In this document: piece after piece, positions 1 to 12,173 of the stretch
How the letters are laid out: the number at the start of each line of letters is the position of its first letter
How positions within the stretch are numbered: position 1 is the stretch's first letter
Assembly: GCA_028335825.1 (NCBI GenBank)
Contig: JAIOKI010000016.1
Location: forward strand, 62,001-126,000
Direction of reading: 5' to 3'
DNA: 64,000 nt
Source of the DNA: Nosema muscidifuracis
Taxonomy: Eukaryota; Microsporidia; Nosematidae
The notes under the pieces: model-generated
Told to the model about the DNA's origin: nothing
The model's input: only the letters and a program-made list of their open reading frames with translations
Database searches by the model: none
Position numbers and translations under genes: made by a program

Positions 1-322
1 TATTTAATTATTTTCTATTTATTAATATAATAATCTATTAAGAATTTTTAATTATATTTAATATAGTCTACTTAATTAAATAGATTTAAATTAATTAATT
101 TGTTTTTTTACAATAACAAATTAAATTTTTAATGATATTAATCTTTATATTGATTTTTTTTAATTAATTTATATGAACTAAAATTTGAAATTAACGCTCG
201 AGTAAATAAAAATTTTAATAATTGTATTTATGAAGTTTTAATATATTTTAATAAATCATATTGATTAATAAAAATTAATTTTTAATTTATTCTTGTATAA
301 AACACTGTTTTTTTACAAATAA
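1..322. other. AT-rich gene-free left edge
   Basis: No coding pattern, RNA gene or clear repeat is visible in this short AT-rich stretch. It forms the upstream region of the first gene. No CCC or GGG block stands close before that gene's ATG. Confidence 0.5.
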
Positions 323-1345
323 ATGAATAAAAATGATGCTGGGGACGAATTTAATAAATTTGAATTATGGCGTAATGAAGTTGCAGAAAAATATGATGAT
401 AATTGTACTAAGTTAGAACAACTAGACGATGATGAATATACCAAAGAGAGGGAATTAATAGAAAGAGTTCCAAAATGTTTAGTTCAATTTACTCGTAAAA
501 TGTGTAAATGCAATCAGGATTGTGTCAAGGAATCTTTCAAATATTCTAGTACAAATTTCCCTTGCAGTAAGTACGATAAAGATAATTTATGGTTCGATGA
601 TTCTTATAAAGATTGTGATTTTTTAGGAAAAAGAGTTGAAAAAAATAAACTTTTACCAATTAAAGCTTACAATTCAATGATGACTATAATTAAAAATATA
701 AATATTGGTATAACAAATCTGTGTAAATCTAATGCTGAATTTGAAAATTTACTATGTGAAGTTTATGATCTTAGAGATATTTGTAGAGATAGACCAGAAT
801 GTATGGGATTTAATATAGAACAAGTTCCTTTAAAATATTGTAGAAATAAATTATTTGATAGTCATATGGATGATATTGAAAGAATATTAGGAATGAAAGT
901 TCGTTCAGATACACTTGAAGTAGAAAATCCATCTATATATGGACCTGTTCCCCCTCTATATCCAGTAAAAAATGACGAATTTGATCAGACTTGTATCGAA
1001 AAAATTTATTTGAGTCCTAAAGATATAACTATTAGATTTGATGATGAAAATAATCCTCATTTGATTATTAAAAGAGATCTAAGTAAAATTGATATTCCAG
1101 ATTTAAATACCCTTATCAAAGAATATGATTCGTTAGATTTCGAATTTAAGTCAATTAAATCTACCGATATTGAACAAAATAACTTTTATTCAATGATATC
1201 TTTATCAATAATATCAACTTTGTTATTCTTTATTTTAGTTTTCCTGGGATATAAAGATAAAAAAAATCAGAAAATAGTAGTGCCTACTATTTTTATGACT
1301 CTGGTTATGTTATTTATTTCTATATATTCAACTTTGAATGATTAA
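323..1345 (+). CDS. Cysteine-rich protein with C-terminal membrane segments, family copy 1
   Basis: I do not recognise a known family. The 340-residue protein has no N-terminal signal peptide. Its N-terminal half is rich in cysteines (for example KCLVQFTRKMCKCNQDC near residue 55 and CEVYDLRDIC near residue 145), which suggests a disulfide- or metal-stabilised domain. Two hydrophobic segments at about residues 290-310 and 320-335 look like a C-terminal membrane anchor. A clear paralogue lies at 10300-11250 and shares the cysteine blocks, the CEVYDLRD motif and the membrane tail, so this is a small local gene family in the gene-poor arm. The start is the first in-frame ATG; unlike most core genes here it has no CCC/GGG block just upstream. 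Role unknown; a lineage-specific surface or membrane protein is an inference. Confidence 0.75.
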   Translation: MNKNDAGDEFNKFELWRNEVAEKYDDNCTKLEQLDDDEYTKERELIERVPKCLVQFTRKMCKCNQDCVKESFKYSSTNFPCSKYDKDNLWFDDSYKDCDFLGKRVEKNKLLPIKAYNSMMTIIKNINIGITNLCKSNAEFENLLCEVYDLRDICRDRPECMGFNIEQVPLKYCRNKLFDSHMDDIERILGMKVRSDTLEVENPSIYGPVPPLYPVKNDEFDQTCIEKIYLSPKDITIRFDDENNPHLIIKRDLSKIDIPDLNTLIKEYDSLDFEFKSIKSTDIEQNNFYSMISLSIISTLLFFILVFLGYKDKKNQKIVVPTIFMTLVMLFISIYSTLND

Positions 1346-1789
1346 ATCTTTGTATTATACTGATAGAAATTTTTAATAAAGCTAATAGTTATATAAAATA
1401 GACTAGATTATAGTTCTTATATCAAAACTTTTTTAATGACCAGTTTTAATAAAATAAACAAATTGAATAATTACAATAGATTTGTTTTTTGATAAATATA
1501 AAATATTATTATTTTTATCTTGCATATGGTACAAAATTTAAGAAAGGAATTTTATTATTATTTTAATGAATTATTTAGTCATTTTGTATAAGTTTCATTA
1601 TCTTCTTATCAATACTTCATTTATTTATATTTTCTTACGGATCAATTAATAATAGTTACTTCTTATTTATGATAATTTTAATTATTTATTTACTATAATA
1701 CTAATTATAATATTTATTTCTTATCAATACTAATTATAGTAATAATTGTTGTTAGTTTTCTAATTTTAAGCTTTATTCATCTACCTTAA
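1346..1789. other. AT-rich intergenic stretch
   Basis: No gene or repeat of note can be supported here. It separates the cysteine-rich membrane gene from the ATG-less coding fragment that follows. Confidence 0.4.
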
Positions 1790-2191
1790 ATTCTCTCATA
1801 TGTAAATTTAATAATTCATGACATATCGTTCAAAATAGACAACGAATTATCATTTACTAAAGTAAAGACACATATAGAACGAAAAGAGAATATAATATCA
1901 TTCAGCTTAAAATACAAAATATCTGTACGAATCGAGAATAGTACTTGTCTATCTGTACAGAAACATGATGATAGTTTTGTATACGTATTCGAATTTAAAG
2001 ATATAAATGATGCTATAGATTTCGAGAATACGAAAGAATGTTTTGTAGAAAATTCTACGACTTTTAGTGATCCAATGGATATTGAAAATGAAATTGTAAA
2101 CTATGCACAGGTTTATTTGAACCAGAGTAAGGATAAGAAAGTTAAGAAGAAAATTGTAGAAGATGAAAATAAATTCAAAAAATATATTTAA
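1790..2191 (+). pseudogene. ATG-less coding fragment, unknown family
   Basis: One frame is open for 133 codons and ends in TAA, in a region where chance frames are much shorter. Its codon use looks coding: acidic and basic residues alternate with beta-type hydrophobic stretches such as FSLKYKISVRIEN and FVYVFEF. The tail is lysine-rich. No in-frame ATG occurs until roughly two thirds of the way through, so the fragment has lost its 5' part or depends on an unrecognised upstream exon. I do not recognise the family. A 5S rRNA gene starts about 130 bases downstream. It is most likely the 3' remnant of a decayed gene. Confidence 0.5.
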
Positions 2192-2324
2192 TAAATAATA
2201 AATTTAATAAGTTATGATTATTAGATTTTTATAAATTTTATAAGTTAATACCAATAATTATTCAAACTTTTATTAATTATATGCCATTTACAATATTTTA
2301 TTTTTTAATAGTATTGATCCATCA

Positions 2325-2440
2325 GTTACGGCCATATCTACTGTAAAACACCGGAACTCGTCAGCTCTCCGAAGTTAAGCCAGTAAGAGCCTAGTTAGTA
2401 CTAAGATGGGAGACCGCTTGGAAAAGCTGGGTGCTGTAAT
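2325..2440 (+). rRNA. 5S ribosomal RNA, copy 1
   Basis: The 116-base sequence shows the 5S hallmarks: the terminal stem GUUACGGC pairs with GCUGUAAU, there is a CCGAAGUUAAG box-A region, and GAUGGGAGACCGC matches the box-C internal control region used by TFIIIA and RNA polymerase III. A run of Ts directly after the 3' end (2440-2443) fits a Pol III terminator. A second copy at 7446 differs at only a few positions. Apart from TCAGTTAC leading into the gene and ATTTT at its end, the flanks are not alike, so the copies are dispersed rather than tandem. The gene lies far from the SSU/LSU unit, unlike species with 5S inside the rDNA repeat. Confidence 0.95.
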
Positions 2441-4152
2441 TTTGTTAACGAAAGGATATTATTTTTACGTAATAACAACTTCATAAATATTATATAAAAA
2501 AAGTTTAGTTCCTATTTATATATTTTAAGCACTTTTGTTACACTAATATCGTTTAATTTGGTAAATAATCTTACGAATTAATAAAACTATCAATTTTAAT
2601 TATTTAAAATTATTTTTTTGATTTAGTTCTTATAATATCTTTTTGTTTTTCTCAAGAAACTTCAATTATTTAAGAAATATTCTATTACTTTTGTTTTAAA
2701 CCATGCTATTATTCAACGATTTGTTGTTTTACCTTTTAAATTTTCAGAGAAGCCCATCTTATTCTCTTCGTTGTTCTAATGATATGTCTTCTAATATTCT
2801 TTTAAATATAATTTACTGAATGGATGTGAATGTTTGGATTCTATTGTTACTTCTAACATTTTTGTATTTTGAATGATATTTCTTGCTTATTACATCCTAA
2901 GTTATTACTGGTACTATTTTTATTTTGCATTTATGTATCAAGTCAGTGCTGCTAGTAGATCTTTCCTAATTCATTTTTACGATTCGACTTTTGTAAATTA
3001 TCGAAAGATATAACACATTTTTCTACTAGCAATTCTTTTATAATTTTTGATAATTAAAAATTCAAGCTTTTTGATTTAATTCTTGATATTAGTATCCACC
3101 TTATCTCAACTCATTTATTTGCTACTGTCTCTTATACAGATTATCTTTGAAGTTTTAATGCTATATTTCTTAAAAATAAGCAAACATTAAACTATTTAAT
3201 TTTTAACATTCTTTTTTAGATCATTTAATAGATTTTTCTAATTTTGATTGGAAGATTTCTTTTGAAAATATAAAATTTTATGTTTTCGTTAAAATATTAC
3301 ATTTAGATATAACAAAAACTGAAATTAAAGTCAAATACAATAAGAAAGATATTTACGTACTCGATAAAAAATAAATCTTATTAAGGTCGATATATAGTCT
3401 TTTGAAAGTCTAGAACATTTTAGAAGAAATACAAGTATTTCAGTTGATTACTACAGAAATTTACATAAGTATAAGATAAAGATAATATTTAATTTTATTA
3501 CCTGAAATGATGTATTTATAAAGTTTCCAAAAAGTACATAACAGAGTTTAGGCATATGTTCAAGCGAAAGTAATCAATATGACTCTCTAAAGTTAAACGA
3601 TAAAAATTTATAGATGATGATGCTTCATGAAAGCAGATATGTTGCAAAGAAAGCTAGAGAAATAATTAATACGAAAATTTAGACAATTTGAAAAATGAAA
3701 CTGACTCAAAATTACAAATGAAAAATATTTCTTAAATAAATTACAATTTAACGAACTACTAAAAAATATTCTCACCTATATTGGTTTTACACAGAGTTAG
3801 TCTTGATTTTTTTCTAAGTATTAAAATTTTGTAATTTTATAATTAAAATCAGCTTAAAGTATAAATTAAATCTTATGATATTATTTTCAGTATTTAGTAT
3901 CCTAATAACAAACACAGGAATAATTTAGATATAGTAAACCAAAATAAGGACTATTATGTTCAATTTTTGTGTTTAAGTTGACTTTTTAAAGCTTTACCAT
4001 TAGAAAAATTCTACAGAAAGTTAATAAACGAGAATTCAAAGGAAAAACCCATCATTTTAATATGTAAAACTTATAGTGATTTTATCCTAATAAAATCATC
4101 TTATTTAACATCTGCTTGCTAAAATAAATTTAGAATAAGATTAAATAAAAAT
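2441..4152. other. AT-rich desert with decayed coding traces
   Basis: About 1.7 kb without an intact gene. The stretch 2640-3160 has a pyrimidine-rich texture on this strand, like a decayed gene on the other strand, but I could not name it. A short open segment on the plus strand near 3205-3375 has a coding-like look with a KTEIK motif; a similar motif occurs in another decayed stretch near 62.9 kb. No RNA gene or tandem repeat was seen. Confidence 0.35.
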
Positions 4153-4971
4153 TTAATTACCCGGATTACTTATATAATAACAAATCGCTTCAATAACATA
4201 AACATCAAGGACATCAAATTCATAATCAATCGATTCATATTTAAATCTCTTATCTAAAATATCAGCTTGAACATCTTTATGGAAAGCTTTCGAGATAGCT
4301 TCTATCAATTTATTTTTTATTGGGAGGTTAGAAGAAATCAATTTTTTAGGATTTATAATTGGTTTCTTTAATACGGAAATTGTATCTAATTTTTTTAAGA
4401 AAATGTTAAGATTATTAATTTCTCTATCGACACTTTTCTCCAATAAACCCATATCGGAACTGAGATATGGTTCTCTATACATTTTAATTTTTTTATATAG
4501 AGCATTCAATTTTTCTTCTGGCATATTGATAAATTTATTAGAATCTTCTTTATTAGGATTAGGTATTTTAACCATTTTTAATAGATTATCATCAATAAAT
4601 AAAACGGCTTTTGAACAATAAATTAGTGCTCGAAATAATTTCTTATCTTTGAATGTATCATATCGATTAGCTTTATAGTTTACGAGTACTTCATGATTCC
4701 TATCAGAAGGTATGGTTATTTTCATATGTGAAACATCATTTGATAAATCTGTAGGATTTTCATTGTTACCAGAAGACTTCTCCTTTGAATCTGTAGGATT
4801 TTCATTGTTACTAGAAGACTTCTCCTTTGAATCTGTAGAATTATCTTTGTTACCAGAAGAAGGATTATCTGTTTTAGATTCCTTAGTATCTTTATACATA
4901 TGATATAAACCTATACCGATTAATATAACACATATGCATGTAAAAACTATACTGATGTGACTGAATTTCAT
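4153..4971 (-). CDS. Secreted or membrane-anchored protein with short tandem repeats
   Basis: Not a family I recognise. The 272-residue protein starts with a hydrophobic helix (about residues 7-25), either a signal peptide or a type II anchor. A low-complexity S/N/E/K linker follows, with about 2.5 copies of a 14-residue repeat (SKEKSSGNNENPTD; 42-nt unit at 4750-4855). The C-terminal domain of about 180 residues is lysine-rich and predicted mostly helical. GGGGT stands directly upstream of the ATG, which supports this start and fits the local start-site signal. The gene is isolated between AT-rich deserts. It could be an exported effector or spore-coat protein; that is inference only. Confidence 0.75.
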   Translation of the reverse strand: MKFSHISIVFTCICVILIGIGLYHMYKDTKESKTDNPSSGNKDNSTDSKEKSSSNNENPTDSKEKSSGNNENPTDLSNDVSHMKITIPSDRNHEVLVNYKANRYDTFKDKKLFRALIYCSKAVLFIDDNLLKMVKIPNPNKEDSNKFINMPEEKLNALYKKIKMYREPYLSSDMGLLEKSVDREINNLNIFLKKLDTISVLKKPIINPKKLISSNLPIKNKLIEAISKAFHKDVQADILDKRFKYESIDYEFDVLDVYVIEAICYYISNPGN

Positions 4972-7445
4972 ACCCCATTTCTCTTTTTTTTTATTTATGC
5001 ATTTTTTTTAATTTAAATTAAAAAAAGTCTTTTTTTGATAAATTAATATTTATATTTCTTGAAAAAATATACATATAATAAATTTGTTATATACATATAT
5101 TTTGTTAGTTTAATTAAACTAACAAACTTAACTCTTTTTTTAATTAGTACAATAATCACAAAAATATTTTTCAATTATTACTTTAAAAAGTATATATTAA
5201 AGGGTTAAAATAAGAACGTTATTTTATTAAATCTTAAGACAAAAAATTAAAATAAATTTATTATATTATTTAAACCTTACTTTGATTGTATATAAAGACT
5301 AAATCATTTTTAGATATAATTTTGTAAAATAAAGGAATAATCAGATACATGTAGAAAATTATAAAAAATACTGTGTCAAACAAAGGACTATTCTTATAGA
5401 TTTAATTCTAAAGTTATATTTTATTTTAAGAAATTTGTAGAGTCAAAAGTTTTATATAATCATCAAAATTAATTTATAGTAATTTTTAGATTTATTATTT
5501 AAATCTCAAATATCTGACATTAGCCATTTTAAGTAAAATCAATTTCCAAATATGGACTTATATTAAAATAAACAAATTTAAAAATAACGATATTAATTTT
5601 CATAGCTTTATTATATAATTTAAACTTTTTAATTAATCTTCGACATTTTATGTATATAAATAGACCTCCTTTAAATATTTTTGAAATACATTCTGTAGAA
5701 ACACAAACTGTACTTTAATAAACCCAAAATATAAAAACATACTAAATGAATTGTATTTTAATAATATTAAGTTATAAAAGATTGTCTTATTCTTTTTTAT
5801 TAAAAATTCTATCATATAAATATAATTTTATTTGATAGATCTTTACTAATAAAATTATATATGAAATTCTGCAAAATGTAGATGATATTTGATTGTCAGA
5901 TTTATATTATTTTAAAATATTTTCTATATTTTATTTCTGATCCAAATATGGTAAAATAAGTATCATTCTTTTAATTTAACTCAAAAATGAAAATATGAAT
6001 CTTTATTAAAACAAACTTTTTCAAAAGATCAAAAATTGCTCAATCCACCAATCCAATAATAAATATACTTTTTTTTAATTTCTTCTATAAAATATTACAA
6101 AGCTTTTCACTATTTTAATATACATATCTATTTAAAATAAATATTTTTTTTCTCTTATCATAATATCTCAATATATTATTAACTGTTTTTTTTGATATTA
6201 ATATCTTTAACATCAAATTTCTAAGTGAAATATTTCTAAATAATTGAAATTTCTGCTCATCTTATAAAACATTTCTTTAATTAAGTTTTATTGTTGTAGC
6301 TAACGATATTTATTTTTTTGTACATTAATATAGTCTTTATTTTATATTTTTGGATCATTATGTTCTAATATTGTCAAATAAGTCTCTACTAGTTGTTATG
6401 ATAACAAATTAATTTTTCTATGTTATAATTTATATTGGTTTTAATAATAAAATATTATCATTCTGAAATATTAATGAATAAATTTTATTAAAAAATTATT
6501 ATTCTTTTAATATACTATCTACTTAAATTAAATAAAATATTATTATAAAAAAAATAGAATTGATGATTTCTTGGTTACAAAATAAAAATGAACTTTAAAT
6601 ATTGTTTAGTAAATCTATTGTAATAATAATTAAACAGATAAATGAAATATTATTTAAAAATAAACTTGTTACCTTTTATAATATTGTTTATTAAAAATAG
6701 TTCAATATATTTTTCATGTTTATTGATAAGTTAATTTTATATCAATAGAAATTATTTAAATTTGTACCATCATTAAAATATTATTTTTGACTTCAAATAT
6801 ATTTCTTCTTAAAAATTATATTAAATAATTTTTTTAAGACTTGTGAGTAGTATTTTTATTTAAATATAATAGAAAAAATCTATTTTAGTCAAATATTAAA
6901 AAATGAAATAATGTAGGAGGGAATTTTTATTATTAAAACTAATAAATCTTTTCTATTCTCAGAACAAAATTTTAATATAATTATTAGAAGTTAATTAAAT
7001 TTTAAACTCAAATATAAACTCTCTGAATACTTTCTATTCTATGAACAGAATTTTAATATAATTATTAGAAGATAATTAAAATTAAATTTTAAACATTTTA
7101 TTGATGATGAAAAGAGATATATTAAGAATAAGAGAATTGTCTAATTAAATATTTTTATGATCTGTAAAAAATATTTCTCGATCTTTACCTTTCCTTGATA
7201 ACATATTAATTTTATTTCTTACACAATGACTATTAAACTTAATTTTTCAATTTATTATAAAATTTCTTGAGATAAATTTAAGTCTAATCGAATTTTTTGG
7301 CATCATTTATCTAGTTTATTAGTGAGCTATACTGAAATATTTATAAGACTTATATCTTATAATATATTTTTTTTACCCATATTAGCATCTTTGTAAATTT
7401 AATGATTATTTGTTAGTTGATTATACGTTTTTTATTTGTCGTTCA
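4972..7445. other. AT-rich desert
   Basis: About 2.5 kb of very AT-rich sequence in which I see no gene, RNA or well-formed tandem repeat. The second 5S gene begins at its right edge. Confidence 0.4.
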
Positions 7446-7561
7446 GTTACGGCCATATCTACTGTAAAGCACCGGAACTCGTCAGCTCTCCGAAGTTAAG
7501 TCAGTAAGAGCCTAGTTAGTACTAAGATGGGAGACTGCTTGGAAAAGCTGGGTGCTGTAAT
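7446..7561 (+). rRNA. 5S ribosomal RNA, copy 2
   Basis: A second 116-base 5S gene with the same terminal stem, box A and box C as the copy at 2325. At least three bases differ from copy 1 (for example AAAGCACCG for AAAACACCG, TTAAGTC for TTAAGCC, GAGACTGC for GAGACCGC). A T run follows at 7561-7564 as a likely Pol III terminator. The substitutions at the box-A and box-C edges are transitions and the fold looks kept, so it is probably functional. Confidence 0.93.
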
Positions 7562-9860
7562 TTTATTAAAAATCAATATATCTTCAAAGAAAAGCTATAC
7601 TTTGACATATAATTTATTAGATTTTTCCCTATAATTTATATTTTTATTGTGCTATAAATCCTTACTCTTTAAATAATTACATATATTTTTTTTCAAATTA
7701 AAGATTTCTGCAAATTTTAGAGTGAAGTAGAAAGCTTAAAATAATTTTATTAAGATGCATTTCATTGTGAACAAGTACTTTAGATAATCATCTTATTTTC
7801 GATTGATTTAAAGTTTAATGTAAGACAATGTTTATTAAATTAAATGTACTTTTATTTTTTTAATTTAAATACTAAACTTAAAAAAGTAAAAATCTTTTCT
7901 TAGAAACTCTCATTTTGTAACTACATGCTGATTGAATTATCTTATTATAAATTGTTAACTATTCATTTCATCACCTAAATGGACTTTTTGTAATAATAAA
8001 GAGAGATTTTAGTCAATTATATAAATATAATAAAATTTGTAACATGTCTAAAATCCACATTATATAACTACATAAGCTTTAATTCTTAACTTATATATAG
8101 GTATAGTTAAATTACCAAATAGATCATACTTATTTTTCAATTATCTTTTCTTATATCTAATAGGTTAGGTATTAAAATCAAAATATAGAATTTTTTATAA
8201 GTTGCATTAAATTTTGAATAAATTTCTTAAATTTAAGAGGTCATTCTATGCATTAGTGTTATTTTCTTTGTCAAGAATCTCTATTTTTTTAGATTATTAA
8301 GGTATTTTTCAATTAGTTAATAAAATTAATTTTAAGTTGAAAGACCATCAAATAAACGTAGTAAGTTAGCAGTATATAAGAATATATAAAGGAATATTAA
8401 AAAAAATATGAAGTATCTATATTAATTTTGAAATTAAATTTTTAAATCAAAATACAACGCAAGAAGACTTACAAAAAATCAACTTCTTAGTAAAAATAAA
8501 GAAAAATAATTATTTTACTTTTTAAATATACAAATTATGTAAAATTATTAGAAATTATAAATAGAAGAAGGGCATTTAAACTTAAAAATAGAATACGAAA
8601 AATACTTTAAAAAAATAAGTGATAATTTGTTGATCAAAATATACATAAAAAAAATGAAATAATTTTAGAAGTTCAAAATATTTTTCTAATTTATGAGAAG
8701 ATTTAACACAATCACAAATCAATAAAAATATTTGAAATAGATTTTATAGCCACATTTTATTTTCGAAATGTTTTAATCTCTAAGTTTTAAAGCTGTAAAA
8801 TTATGATTATTAAAAAGAAATCCTTGTCTACTTCACTTCATCACCAAATAAAAAATTCTTAATAATTTAATAAACTTTATCAGCATCTAAGAATTATGCT
8901 AGTCTTTATTCTAAATAATTATAGTATATAAGAAAATAATCATTTAAATCAATTTTTCTAATTCGGCTTTCATCAGTTATTAATCAATAAATAATATAAT
9001 TTAATTAAAAGTAATTTAGTTCTTTTAAAGCTATTCAATTTAATTAATGTTTTGTTTCTTAATCTATTTCTCTATCTTTGTTTTACAAATAATGTCTAAG
9101 AATAATTCTATATAAACATTGAAATGAGTAGTTATTAAGATAATATCTTAAACACTCATAAAAGAACATATTACAAAGAAAATATTGATTAAATGTCATG
9201 CGTATTACCATCTTTTTTTCAATTTTAAATAAATATCCTTTCCTGTAGATTTACAGTTTCGTGCCTCTAATTGGGTCTCGTTTGCACTTCTTATGAAAGA
9301 TCTTCATTACGTCTGTATTTTATAAAAGTATCCCCAAAAATCCTTTTGGGAGTGATCGATTAGATATAAGCCTGTATTTTTGAGCTATTCCAAACGCCTT
9401 TCTGTACTTTATATTGTAATTAGTAGTTTCCCAAATTATAACAAAAGATATAATTTTATTTTTTTAACCATATATAAAAAGGTTCGTTAGTCAAAACTAA
9501 GTATTCTTATCCTTTATGATTCGACTTTATTATATTTATCATGAGACCTTTCACCTATCTCTATCATTAAAATTATAAAAAGTATTATAGACTAATTTAT
9601 TCTATTAATAAATTTTTACAAACAGTAGAATTCCTTAATTAAATATGATACATAAAATTTTAAAGACTTAATTAAACAAACTATATCTACAATGGAAGTA
9701 GATACTACCTAAATAATTAACTTAGATGTGGTAAAATACTAAATACATAAATTAAGCTAAATAATTTCTTTATTTATACCTAAATCATATATTAATATTT
9801 TCAAATAATTATCATTAAAGTTCTTAAAAATAATACTAATTTGTTGATACTACTTGTATT
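7562..9860. other. AT-rich desert with one GC-richer island
   Basis: No intact gene is visible over 2.3 kb. The exception in composition is a GC-richer island at about 9240-9480. It contains a hairpin at 9331-9352 (TCCCCAAAA against TTTTGGGA) and does not read as protein, tRNA or rRNA. The rest shows nothing that I can support. Confidence 0.4.
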
Positions 9861-10156
9861 ATTGACATTTAAAAATAAATTATCAGTTAAGTTCCATTTA
9901 TTGACATTACAAAAAAAATTATCAGTTAAGTTCCATTTATTAACATTTAAAAATAAATTATCAAAAAGTTCCATTTATTAACATTTAAAAATAAATTATC
10001 AAAAAGTTCCTATTATTGATATTACAAAATAAATTATCAGTTAATTTCTTTTTATTATAAATTAAAAATAAATTATAAGTTAATTTCCTATTATTGACAT
10101 TACAAAATTAATTATAAGTTAAGTTCCTATTATTGTAATTAAAAATAATCTATCAT
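9861..10156. repeat. Tandem array, about 39-bp unit, about 8 copies
   Basis: Units begin ATTGACATT or ATTAACATT, run through AAATAAATTATC and end GTTCCATTT or GTTCCTATT. Copies differ by several substitutions and small indels. The array sits directly upstream of the second cysteine-rich membrane-protein copy and is not shared with other loci in the window. Confidence 0.8.
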
Positions 10157-10299
10157 TATAATGAATAATTAAAAAATAAAAAGATTCATATTAAACAAAT
10201 TAAATTAGTTTATTTTTATATACAACATATTTTTAATATATTTCATCTTAAATTAAAATAAACCAATAAAAGAATAAATACGATCAACCCAAATTATTG

Positions 10300-11250
10300 A
10301 TGAAGAACACAAACAAAAATGAAGATTTTTCAGTAACTGCATTTAAAAATTGGCGAAATAAACATCTAGAAAAATCATCTGAAGCTTGTTCTCAACTTAG
10401 TGCTCTAAATAATTATGAAGCAGAAATACCAAGTTCTCTTATAAAAAAAATACCAAAATGTCTTGTTCATTTTACACGTAAAATGTGTAATTGTAATCAA
10501 GAATGTATAGGGAATTCATTTTATAAAGTAAAAATTAACTATGAATGTGATTTATACGATCTTGATAATTTATGGTTCACTAACGAATATCTTAACTGTG
10601 CTTTTCTTGATAAAAAAGTTCAAGATAAAAAATTAGTACCTATTGATTCATATAACAAATTATTAATGACAGTAAAAAATATCAATAGTGGTTTAATTAA
10701 ACTATGTGATTCACAAGAAGATTACAGAACATTATTATGTGAAGTTTATGATCTAAGAGATGGATGTATGAATTCGTCTCAATGTATAGAATTTTATCTG
10801 AAAAAAGTACTAATAAAAGACTGTAAAAATAAAGATTTTATATGGGGAGTATCAGAAATTGAAAATATATTATGAGTAAAAGTATTAACAAATAGTACTG
10901 AAATATCAAATATTGATTCTGATGTAACTTTAGATATTGAAAGAAACGATTCCACTAAAATTATTGTTAAACGAGATATAAATCATATTGATCTTCCAGA
11001 TATTGATAATATTGGAAATTATTATGATTCTATTAGTTATGACAATATGAACCAAAATCCATCGAACTATCAGCAGTATACTTTTTATTCTATGATGTCT
11101 ATGTCAATAATCTCAACTTTATTATTTTTTATTTTAGTAGTTTTAGGATTACAGGATAATAAAAAGAACAATATAATTATCAGACCAGCTATTATAATGA
11201 CACTTTCTTTAATGATTATATCGACGTATTTTACTTTGAGTATTGAATAA
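10300..11250 (+). pseudogene. Cysteine-rich membrane-protein family, copy 2, one in-frame TGA
   Basis: Paralogue of the 323-1345 gene. Both share an IPKC/VPKC...FTRKMC.CNQ.C block, CEVYDLRD..C, an (I/L)IKRDLSKIDIPD-like block, and a double membrane tail starting FYSM.S.SIISTLLFFILV. The reading frame is open across 10300-11250 except for one TGA at 10873-10875. That TGA aligns with a GGA glycine codon in copy 1, so a single G-to-T change explains it. Coding similarity continues in the same frame on both sides. A CCC block and ATTATTG precede the ATG. It could be a young pseudogene, a sequencing error, or a gene yielding a tail-less 191-residue product. The block of about 30 residues after the TGA in copy 1 is absent here. 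Confidence 0.7.
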
Positions 11251-12173
11251 AAAATTAATATTTTTTTCTTCTGTGATATAGAAGTGTCTAAATTAATTTT
11301 AAAAATCCTTGTTTTTTCATCTCTATAAGATTCTGTCGTATTTATAATTATTATTTGATTTACTGATCTGTTTTATAAATGATTACAATCTTCGAATTGA
11401 GGGTTCTTTGTCGTATTTCTAATTATTATTTGATTTACTGATCTGTTTTATAAATGATTACAATCTTCGAATTGAGGGTTCTTTGTCGTATTTCTAATTA
11501 TTATTTAATTTACTGATCTGTTTTTATACTCTAAAATTGAGACACTAAGTATTTTTATTATCATAAATTATCTTTATTTTTCTTAGTCTTTATATTTATA
11601 ATTATTTTATGCACTTATATTTATTTAATAATACATTTTTGCAATATTAAGAGTTTTAAAATTTAATGGTCTTATTAATTATATTTTTTCAGAGATATCA
11701 TATTACATTTATTATTCTATTATTATGACTATTTAAATTAAAATCTATCAAAATAAAAGATTTAAAAAATATAATACAATAAGTTTTTTACACTTTAATT
11801 CCTTGTCTTTTTTATATAAGATTACTAAATTAAATATGGTAGATAAGTCTCTATATTATTTATTAATAAATTCAAAACTTTTTTATTATTTCTTATTTTT
11901 TCTCTTATTTAATATTTCCTATTTGAATTTCCAGTGTTAATCTCAACAAAATCATCTTAATAAATCTTTTTTGTATAGAAATAAATTTAAGAATATACTT
12001 TTAGTTATTTATCCTATATAAGATTACTTTTATAAATATATTTAATTCAATATAAATAAGTACATTCAATTCAATGTAAATAAGTATATTTAATTCAATT
12101 TAAATTTTATAAGAATAAAAATAGTACAATAAAATTTTTATAGTACATCTAATATGTAAAATATTAGAATTTA
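11251..12173. repeat. Gene-free stretch holding a 75-bp direct repeat
   Basis: Positions 11334-11523 carry 2.5 copies of an exact 75-bp-period repeat (starts at 11334, 11409 and 11484) with the core TGTCGTATTTCTAATTATT. The first two periods are nearly identical, so this is recent. The remaining sequence to 12173 is AT-rich, with small degenerate repeats of AAGTA.ATT.AATTCAAT near 12040-12100 and nothing else. Confidence 0.75.

Noticed and set aside
9861-10156. CRISPR-like array
   Set aside because: Units are adjacent, degenerate and lack unique spacers; the sequence is eukaryotic and this is a minisatellite.
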